NCBI GenBank assembly: GCA_948815685.1
Contig: CAQJOC010000008.1
Coordinates: 1-8,004, forward strand
From: an uncultured Eubacteriales bacterium
Lineage (GTDB): Bacteria > Bacillota > Clostridia > Oscillospirales > Acutalibacteraceae
Direction: 5' to 3'
Length of the DNA stretch: 8,004 nucleotides
The position numbers were made by a program, and so were the translations under genes. Numbering within the stretch: the stretch's first letter is position 1; each line of letters begins with the position of its first letter. The notes below the pieces were generated by a model, which saw only the letters and a program-made list of their open reading frames with translations, was not told where the DNA came from and made no database searches. This document shows positions 1-6,300 of this stretch, one piece after another.

Positions 1-42
1 ATAAAGAATTAAAAAGAGGAAATAAAAATGCATTAAAATGAT

Positions 43-2355
43 TTATTCTTTTACACTGTTTCGAATTCTATAGATTAAACAATAGGCCCCTAAAATTAGG
101 ATTATAGCTAATATAAAGGCAGGCAAAGTATTAACGTTTTCATCAAATTTTCTATTAAGTTCCGGATTTAGTGCCAAATTAGCTTTTTCTGCATTTACTA
201 AATTATCGTAGTTTACAACTAATGCACGGCTTTCTTTGGGGAGAGACTCATAAGCATTGCGAGCAAACATCACATATCCATTTATATCGGATATTTTTTG
301 ATGTGGAATTCCTTTTATTATATTTATGACGTCATCTATATCCTGTTCTACCGTATTTTCTAGAAAAATATCCACAGACTTAATACCGATTCTATTATTT
401 ACGTATGCGTCCATACTGCGATTCCTTCTGGTGACTTTAATGTTATGTGGACCCTGTTTCAAATTTTTGATTATTATGTTACCGGTTTCGTCTGTATATT
501 CGGTAAAAGCAGGATTTTCATCCAATTTTACCTGAATTTCTTCATTTTTTAATTCGGTAGAGTTTTCTTTTATCGTTACAACGGCATCGTATTCACTGAA
601 TAAGTTTTCCGCATTTATCATCTTTACTCTGGACAAGGTAACAGGATAATTAGATATATCTCCTTGGGTTAGTGTTAAAGATTTTATATAATCACAAAGT
701 AAATCTTTTAAGAAATCTCCTTCATCTGTTAAAGATGGAATATCTTTTAACATTATATACTGGTCTCCACCGGATGTTTCGAAATTATTTGTGACTAAAA
801 TTAACTGAGTCTCGTTATCGCTGCGGTCTAAATCACTTAAATCATTTCCTTTTTCATCAATTAGGACTATTTTTTTAATTCGTGAACCCGGATTTATTAT
901 TTTATTTTTATCGGCATTAAAACTCATAGGTTCACCATTAATGTCAAATTCAATTCGCATTCCGCCCACATTAGGGAATGCTCCGTCGGGACCTGCAAGT
1001 ACGCCGTCTTTTATGTGAATACTTTTAAAGCCGTTTTCAAGGATGGAATACAGTTGACTGGGAGTAGCTATTTTTATTGAAATTTTATTTGGGAACGGAA
1101 ACACATTTATTATATCGCCGATACTTATAAACTTAGGAAGTATGGATGAACGAACGCCTCCTCCGTTTTGTAAAGAAACAACATGAGCCCCTTGGGCAAC
1201 TCTTGACTCGGATAAAAATTTATTTCCGTATCTGACAAGGGCATCACCGATTAGATTGCCTAAGTTAGTATCTTGCAGACGACAAATTCGGATTTTTTTG
1301 TATTCTCCGCCGTATAAACAGGAATTTGTTTTTCCGATTATTATTTTAAATGCTTCGGAAGCCTTTTGTATCATGTCTCTATACATTTTGGAAATTTTAG
1401 AATCGGGAATGTACTGAGGGCTTCCGGGTTCCAAAGGATTGATAAGCTCATAAGATTTTATTATCGAATGAGTTATATCGAATTTTTTATTATCTTTAAA
1501 TTCAATTTCTATTTTACCTATATTTTTCGATTTTGTACCTGCTTGCTGTATAAAAGTACGACCTACGGTTTTTGAATATACTTCATGACTGTGACCATCT
1601 ATAATTATATTTATTTCAGGGACCTTTTTTGCAAGTGTTTCGGAAGTGACATCTGAATCTGTATTACCCATGTGTGCAACGCATATTATAATATCAACAT
1701 TTTGTGATTTTAAATATTCACATTGTTCTTTTGCGGTTTGTACTTCGTCTCTGAATTCAATATTTTCTACATTTTTAGGGTGAGTCGTATATTTTGCCGC
1801 ACAGGTTGTTAAACAAAAAAATCCGAGTGATTTACCGTTTATAGTTATAACAGTATTACACCCGTTGCTATTTTCGTTTTTCATTAAAGGAGTTCCCTCA
1901 TCATTATATACGTTGGCTGAAAGCATTTTAAATTTTGCTAAAGCGGAATTTAATTTTAACGCATCTATTCCATAGTCGAATTCGTGATTGCCTAAGGTCA
2001 TTAAATCGTATCCTGCTTCATTCATAAGTTCAATTATTTTAGACCCTTGGCTGGATGATGCAAGAACTCCACCTTGTGTTGCGTCTCCAGCATCTATTAA
2101 AAGAGAATTAGGAGTACTGTTTTTTAAAGTTTTTACAACGTCGGCGCCTATCTGTATAAGTTTACCCTCCGGAGTGTAACAACTGTCTAAAGCACCGTGC
2201 ATATCGTTTGTATGATATATCGTTATTTTATTTTGATTACCCGTAGTCAGTATTCCTTGAACTATTACGTAAGACAGACATATAAAAAACAATGTAAAGA
2301 AAATAAAAGCTCGTTGATTTTTCCAACTTTTTTTCCAATCATGGATTTTGCTCAA
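43..2355 (-). CDS. Membrane-anchored UshA-type 5'-nucleotidase (bifunctional metallophosphatase/5'-nucleotidase)
   Basis: The 770-residue product should hydrolyse extracellular nucleotides (or related phosphoesters) to nucleoside and phosphate at the outer face of the membrane. A hydrophobic signal/anchor lies at about residues 16-36. The two-metal domain (about 43-270) shows TNDMHG (D51, H53), GDATQG (D91), GNHEFD (N123, catalytic H124 and D127), AHMG (H228) and GHSH (H255, H257). The nucleotide-binding domain (about 338-575) shows NLGNLIGDA (364-372), NGGGVR (397-402), FPFPN (419-423) and TNNF...GGDQY (522-533). No key residue is missing. Unusually for the family, a beta-sandwich-like module (about 587-668) and a helical FIVAR-like unit (about 672-725; AR-AYESLP, ALVVNYDNL) follow. 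A C-terminal membrane helix (743-762) with a basic tail comes last. The start is TTG, chosen because an AAGGAG lies 8 nt upstream. The stop is TAA. The 42 bases beyond it show no terminator. The family call is firm; the exact substrate is not. Confidence 0.95.
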   Translation of the reverse strand: MSKIHDWKKSWKNQRAFIFFTLFFICLSYVIVQGILTTGNQNKITIYHTNDMHGALDSCYTPEGKLIQIGADVVKTLKNSTPNSLLIDAGDATQGGVLASSSQGSKIIELMNEAGYDLMTLGNHEFDYGIDALKLNSALAKFKMLSANVYNDEGTPLMKNENSNGCNTVITINGKSLGFFCLTTCAAKYTTHPKNVENIEFRDEVQTAKEQCEYLKSQNVDIIICVAHMGNTDSDVTSETLAKKVPEINIIIDGHSHEVYSKTVGRTFIQQAGTKSKNIGKIEIEFKDNKKFDITHSIIKSYELINPLEPGSPQYIPDSKISKMYRDMIQKASEAFKIIIGKTNSCLYGGEYKKIRICRLQDTNLGNLIGDALVRYGNKFLSESRVAQGAHVVSLQNGGGVRSSILPKFISIGDIINVFPFPNKISIKIATPSQLYSILENGFKSIHIKDGVLAGPDGAFPNVGGMRIEFDINGEPMSFNADKNKIINPGSRIKKIVLIDEKGNDLSDLDRSDNETQLILVTNNFETSGGDQYIMLKDIPSLTDEGDFLKDLLCDYIKSLTLTQGDISNYPVTLSRVKMINAENLFSEYDAVVTIKENSTELKNEEIQVKLDENPAFTEYTDETGNIIIKNLKQGPHNIKVTRRNRSMDAYVNNRIGIKSVDIFLENTVEQDIDDVINIIKGIPHQKISDINGYVMFARNAYESLPKESRALVVNYDNLVNAEKANLALNPELNRKFDENVNTLPAFILAIILILGAYCLIYRIRNSVKE

Positions 2356-2447
2356 TGTTCTCTCTCCTTAAAATAAAATTCCTTGTTAAAATGCATAAAT
2401 TGTTGATTTATCTTATTTTTTCGTTTTCTTGCTTTTTGCACATCCAT
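2352..2447 (-). other. Possible 31-codon leader ORF overlapping the nucleotidase start
   Basis: A minus-strand ATG at 2447-2445 opens a 31-residue, very basic reading frame (starts MDVQKARKRK, ends KEREH). Its TGA stop overlaps the nucleotidase TTG start in the four bases TTGA (2355-2352), the arrangement typical of translational coupling. A second, shorter frame (11 codons, MCKKQENEKIR) starts at 2443 and sits 7 nt after GGGAG, which is a better spacing than the 3 nt available to the longer frame. Neither resembles a known protein. A chance ORF of this length is quite possible in AT-rich DNA. Confidence 0.2.
2364..2369 (-). promoter_or_regulatory. Ribosome binding site that fixes the TTG start of the nucleotidase
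   Basis: On the minus strand the sequence reads AAGGAG, then 8 nt, then TTG at 2355-2353. This strong Shine-Dalgarno match at ideal distance supports TTG initiation. It also places the N-terminal hydrophobic segment at a normal signal-peptide position. Confidence 0.85.
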
Positions 2448-2487
2448 ATACTCCCGTAACCTACAATAAAATCAATTTTACAGATTT

Positions 2488-2512
2488 CTCCAAAATAATT
2501 TTTTGGAGGTGA
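2488..2512 (+). promoter_or_regulatory. Hairpin masking a perfect Shine-Dalgarno before the mini-ORF AUG-AUU-UAA
   Basis: CTCCAAAA (2488-2495) and TTTTGGAG (2501-2508) form a perfect 8-bp stem with a 5-nt loop. On the plus strand the 3' arm runs into GGAGGTGA (2505-2512), fully complementary to the 16S rRNA tail. Six T residues follow, then ATG ATT TAA (2519-2527). On the minus strand the same place reads ATCACCTCC, identical to the anti-Shine-Dalgarno region of 16S rRNA, and would lie in the leader RNA of the nucleotidase. The structure is seen directly; a regulatory role in either direction is inferred. Confidence 0.45.
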
Positions 2513-2564
2513 TTTTTTATGATTTAAACTTTTCTATTAATATTGTGTTGTGATAAATAACCCA

Positions 2565-2579
2565 ATATTTATTAAACAT
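2565..2579. repeat. 15-bp dyad repeat, copy 1
   Basis: The sequence ATATTTATTAAACAT occurs here and, without mismatch, at 2987-3001. It is itself nearly palindromic (6 of 7 base pairs around the central T), as expected of an operator for a dimeric regulator. This copy would lie roughly 35-45 nt downstream of the start site predicted from the candidate promoter at 2618-2645. Confidence 0.45.
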
Positions 2580-2597
2580 CAATAAAACAGAAATATC

Positions 2598-2612
2598 GTT
2601 TTTCAGAAATTT
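2598..2612. promoter_or_regulatory. CodY-box-like site
   Basis: GTTTTTCAGAAATTT matches the CodY consensus AATTTTCNGAAAATT at 12 of 15 positions, with an intact core TTTTCAGAAA. CodY represses nutrient-scavenging and surface genes in Bacillota when branched-chain amino acids and GTP are plentiful. The site overlaps the predicted start point of the candidate minus-strand promoter at 2618-2645, a position suited to repression of the nucleotidase. AT-rich DNA yields such matches by chance, and the presence of codY in this genome is not shown here. Confidence 0.35.
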
Positions 2613-2617
2613 GACTA

Positions 2618-2645
2618 AATATACTTAAATTTTAGCTATATTCAA
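2618..2645 (-). promoter_or_regulatory. Candidate sigma-A promoter for the nucleotidase gene
   Basis: On the minus strand TTGAAT (2645-2640), a 16-bp spacer and TATATT (2623-2618) match the -35/-10 pattern at 4/6 and 5/6. Transcription would start near 2611 and give a leader of about 255 nt containing the hairpin at 2488-2508. A weaker alternative, TTGATC-17-TAAAAA, lies at 2698-2670. The choice between them cannot be made from sequence alone. Confidence 0.3.
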
Positions 2646-2859
2646 TTTTTGTCATAACTTTTTCCTCTGTTTTTATTTTGTGGTTCGCAGTAGATCAAGA
2701 AACTTATTTTGGTTTAAAGATTACCCTAAATATAAATCTGTCGAAAACGAGAAGATAGAAATAACTTTTTCGGTGTGATATTAAGCTTGTCTATATTAAA
2801 ATTGAATTAAAAAGTATTTCATTAATTTTTGTACGAAAAATCCGGGCTAAAGGGTTATC

Positions 2860-2899
2860 TTATTTTAAGGTTATTAATGCCAAATTTTAACCTCCTTAA
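2860..2899 (-). promoter_or_regulatory. Strong Shine-Dalgarno inside a hairpin, followed by a 7-codon ORF
   Basis: On the minus strand AAGGAGG (2897-2891) is followed 7 nt later by TTG (2883-2881), which opens only seven codons (MALITLK) before TAA. The segment TTAAGG-AGG-TTA (2899-2888) can pair with TAACCTTAA (2873-2865), giving nine base pairs around a 3-nt bulge. The Shine-Dalgarno would then be largely paired. It could be a leader-peptide element, or the remains of a lost gene. In-frame reading beyond the stop gives several short open stretches but nothing recognisable. Confidence 0.25.
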
Positions 2900-2944
2900 T
2901 TAAATTTAATAAAAGGATAAATATATATTGAATATTCTATATAC

Positions 2945-2953
2945 ATTATAACA
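2945..2953 (-). promoter_or_regulatory. Extended -10 promoter element on the minus strand
   Basis: The minus strand reads TGTTATAAT, a perfect TATAAT with the TGn extension, which can work with a poor -35; no good -35 is seen at 16-18 bp. Transcription would start near 2938 and run toward the short ORF at 2883 and, about 580 nt on, the nucleotidase. Whether it serves the nucleotidase or an unannotated small RNA is open. Confidence 0.4.
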
Positions 2954-2986
2954 CGTGCTTATTAAAAATAACATAGGAAAATCTCT

Positions 2987-3001
2987 ATATTTATTAAACA
3001 T
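2987..3001. repeat. 15-bp dyad repeat, copy 2
   Basis: This is the second exact copy of ATATTTATTAAACAT. It lies about 35 bp upstream of the minus-strand extended -10 at 2945-2953 and about 80 bp upstream of the plus-strand -35 at 3083. It could serve either direction if it is a regulator site. Confidence 0.45.
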
Positions 3002-3082
3002 TTACATTTAGCAAAAATAAAAGATTTAAAACCTATAAAATGTTAATAAAATATATTATTTAAAATAAAATCTACAAAATTA

Positions 3083-3111
3083 TTGTGTTAATAAAAATAA
3101 AATGATATAAT
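3083..3111 (+). promoter_or_regulatory. Promoter of the giant surface-protein gene
   Basis: TTGTGT (3083-3088), a 17-bp spacer and a perfect TATAAT (3106-3111) are seen, and TGA just before the -10 supplies the TGn extension. The expected start is near 3118, leaving a leader of about 195 nt. It is the best promoter match in the region on this strand. TGTTAATAAAA (3041-3051, 3086-3096) and AAAATATATTAT (3048-3059, 3119-3130) are direct repeats that overlap and flank it. Confidence 0.6.
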
Positions 3112-3117
3112 ATGCAA

Positions 3118-3312
3118 CAAAATATATTATGAGTAAATAAATTATGTAAGGGAATAAAAAAGATATAAAAAAATAAAAAACGACAAAATATAATAAAAAA
3201 TTCAAATAAGTCGCAGAAAATGGAAAAATAAGTGAGATAAAGAGTGAAAAAATGAAAATAAAAGGGAAATAAAAGGAAAATAAAAAGTTTAAAAGGGAAG
3301 GTGTTACATATT
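3118..3312 (+). other. Purine-rich, almost C-free 5' leader
   Basis: In 3151-3300 a hand count gives 122 purines in 150 bases and only 5 C residues. From 3215 to 3306 there is no C at all. Near the end, three imperfect tandem units of the form GRAAATAAAAG lie in about 3254-3287. RNA of this composition can form almost no G-C pairs and should be unstructured, which may help ribosome loading on the giant gene. No ORF of note lies within it. Confidence 0.55.
3298..3303 (+). promoter_or_regulatory. Ribosome binding site of the giant surface-protein gene
   Basis: AAGGTG (within GGGAAGGTG, 3295-3303) lies 9 nt before ATG at 3313. This supports that start over any later ATG, and it places the signal peptide at the N-terminus. 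Confidence 0.7.
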
Positions 3313-6300
3313 ATGGAAAAACGCCGTTGTAACGAAAATAAAATTAAACCGGAGAATTCAGCAGTAAAAAAATATTTTAAAATAGTTTTAGCTGTTATGT
3401 TTCTATGTTTTTTAGGTAAGCTGGTTTTTGTTGAAGGTTATCCTTCCGAAGAAGAAAAAAGTTTATCTGAAAATTTATTTTCTATGGGAACGGAATTTTT
3501 AAATCGTTCTTGGGGAGATGTTGATTCAGACGGAGAGGCAAATTTGAAATTTTCCGAAAATGAATCGGGAATAAAAATTAAATTTGGCGCTGATGAAAAT
3601 GGTAACGAACTTGAATGGTTTGTAGCAAATAGAAACGGAGATTCGGTACGGCTTTACTGTGCGGATATGGTGCAGCATGGATGTTTTAATACGTATTCAA
3701 AAACACTTGACTCCATAGGAAATTATGAAACGACAAAATCCAATAATTGGGTAACGAGCTCAATAAGGGCATTTTTGGGAAGAAATCAGGGGGGATACCC
3801 CGGGAATATGGATTCGAGAACTGGCATGTGGGATGCATGTGCGGGAGAAAGAGGAGAATTCGAAAAAAGATATTTTACGGATGATATGCTTCTTAAGGTA
3901 AAACCCAACCGTGTATTTACACTTGGTTCAGATGGTAAAGAGTTCACATCGTTGGACAGATTTTGGCTTCCGGCTGTTATCGGAGGGAATAAAGAAGCTT
4001 TTGGAACAGCCATTAGTTTAAGTCCTTCCGCATCGTTCACAGATAATCCAATAGATGAAAAAATTAACCTAATTCCTCCTAAATATCTTAAAGGAAAAGA
4101 ATTTTGGACACGTACTGCGTTTGGCGAAAATGCATTATATTTGAAAGACGGACAAATAAGAGAGGCTTTGGTTACGGAATCGAAAGGGTATTGTCCTGTC
4201 ATGGAATTAATGATTAATGACGTATATTTTATTTCCGCAGTTCAGGGGGACAAAGCATATTCAGACGGAGTATTTAAAATAATTCCTTCCGAGGAGAAAA
4301 AGACGTATTATTTGAAATATGGCCCTGTCGGAAGAACAGATGTAAAGCTTGCCGAAAATATTGAAACCTCTTCACAGCTGAAAATTCCTTATTATTTAGA
4401 TGAACAGAACGGGGAAAAAGAAAAAAACGAAAATGAGAGAGCTTATTTAATGTCTTTCCTTACAAATAAGGAAACCGGTGAAAGCTACTTTGCCTCACAA
4501 ACAATACAAAAAGCTCAAAACGGAGAAAGTATATTTGACCTTTCAAATGTTAAAAATGGGAAATATGAGATAAAGTCATGGATAGAAATTTCAGAAAATG
4601 AAAACGGAGGAATTTTTCGAACTTCAAAAGTTAAGACTTCATCACTTCAAAAAGGTTATTCGGTAACTTTTGAAGAGGCTGAAAATATAAGATTTTTAAA
4701 TGAAAAAAATGAAGATTTGACCGGACAATCTGTATTTGTCAGTGAAGATAAACCATTCAGATACATGGCGTATGTGGAAAAAGATTATAATATGAGTCAA
4801 ATTACAAATAGCTTGACATCTTATGATAATGAAGACTACGAAATTCTTCTCAGTCCATTGCGTGTAACTTCAGCAAATCCATATGCTAGGTCCGATTCAG
4901 AAGAGATTCAGCCTTTGGTTGTTGGAGGAGGAATCATTACTCAGGGATTAAATTCGGTTGTCTATGAACCGAGGGAAGCAAAAAATTATTGGGAATATGA
5001 AATATCCAATTTAAGTACCAATGTAGCGGTAAGAGCCATGGGAGCCAGAAACTCAAACAGATATAGACTTTTTTTGCCGAGCGAAACAATGAGAGTGTTT
5101 TCGGATTTATATATAGATACCCAATCTATCAATTTAAATGTAGTCAATACCGGTCAAACTTTTTCCGCCGGTCAATCGATTGATATTAAATTTTCTCCTA
5201 AAATCGGATTTGACATATCTGAGATGACTGTAAAGCTTGTTCCTTCGACTTGGATAGAAAAGATAGACAATAATGGATCAGGGAAAGATATTATAAAAGA
5301 AAGCTGCAGAAAAGAATATGATGAAAATTTGGAAGAATTAGTCTTTAAGCGTGAGGGAGACGACTATATTTCAAACAATGCTAAAATACCATCAGATTTA
5401 AACTGTGATGTGTATCTTTTTATAGAGGGGTTTACTGCAGAGCAATACAGAATTCTGTTCAGAGGTTCGGGAAATGACGGAGAAATTGCAGACATTTACA
5501 GTGTAGGGGAACTTTATTTGATAAATGGGAAAGATAAAACAGCAATTTCAAATGTAGGTTATATTACAGAATGTGGAGAAATAATTAATGTGAGATATTA
5601 TTTAAAGTCAAGGTATTGCGGAAAAGATAATGCTATTAATCTTACTTATGACAGCGGGAACAAAAGTATCAAGTCCGCACCGCATACAGATACAGAAAAT
5701 GGGATGGAATATTATGAATGGGAAGGCATTAGCATTGAAGGGAACTATATGTTTTCTTTGGAAGGAATTGTAAAAAGATCTGATCCAAGCATATATTTTT
5801 CCGATATAAATTTTACGGTTAACGATGCATATGAAATTGTGGTTGATACTTCGTGTGGGACGAAAGACATAGCTTTTTACGGTGCGGTTTATAGATTTAA
5901 AATAAGACCTAAAGAAGGTTATGAGTGGAAAGAGAATGAAGGCTTAAACATAACGACTTCAGGTGAAGAAAATACCGTTATAGGCAATAAAGACGATGAA
6001 GGATATTATTATGTAAATATTTATGGAAAAGGCAATAAAGGTATAACGGAAATGATGACGATTTATCTTACAGGGGTTCAAAAGATATCGGGAGAGGGAA
6101 ACGTATACAATATAGGTTTTCCGGACGCCGGCAATAATCTTAAACTTTATCATGCAGAAGAGTCAGGTTTTACAAAAATTCACACAGCCATTTTGGCAAG
6201 CGAATTCCCGACTTTGGATGCTCCAAAAGAGACCTCTTTTTCGTTCGGGGCGGGTGACTTAAACACCGCAGTAAATTTAGATGAGACCAAGAAAACAATA

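Larger units (their letters stand above)
2356..3312. other. 957-bp divergent intergenic control region without a convincing gene
   Basis: Both flanking genes point away from this stretch, so it must hold the promoters of both. No reading frame of useful length with a credible start is present on either strand. What can be seen is listed separately: candidate promoters for both directions, a CodY-like box, a repeated dyad, hairpins touching Shine-Dalgarno sequences, and a purine-rich leader. The part from about 2900 to 3300 is even more AT-rich than the genes. I checked by eye for tRNA, T-box and the common purine, preQ1 and c-di-GMP riboswitch consensus elements and saw none. Confidence 0.7.

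Noticed and set aside
1..42. Terminator after the nucleotidase gene
   Set aside because: Only a short palindrome (AATGCATT) is seen, with no GC-containing stem followed by a T run; transcription may continue beyond the window.
2824..2840. TTTTT-GTACG-AAAAA hairpin as a terminator or operator
   Set aside because: The stem is only A-T pairs and too weak for a terminator; there is no second copy to support an operator.
2520..2883. Possible decayed gene on the minus strand
   Set aside because: One frame has several open stretches of 20-28 codons between stops, but the peptide resembles nothing I know and no frameshift repair gives a convincing protein.
2580..2986. MITE-like insert between the 15-bp direct repeats
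   Set aside because: The inner ends show no terminal inverted repeats, and the repeat itself is a dyad, which fits a binding site better than a target duplication.
3786..4202. 138-residue minus-strand reading frame
   Set aside because: It lies antisense to the DUF6273-like domain, whose frame shows clear domain motifs. No ribosome site or family resemblance supports the antisense frame.
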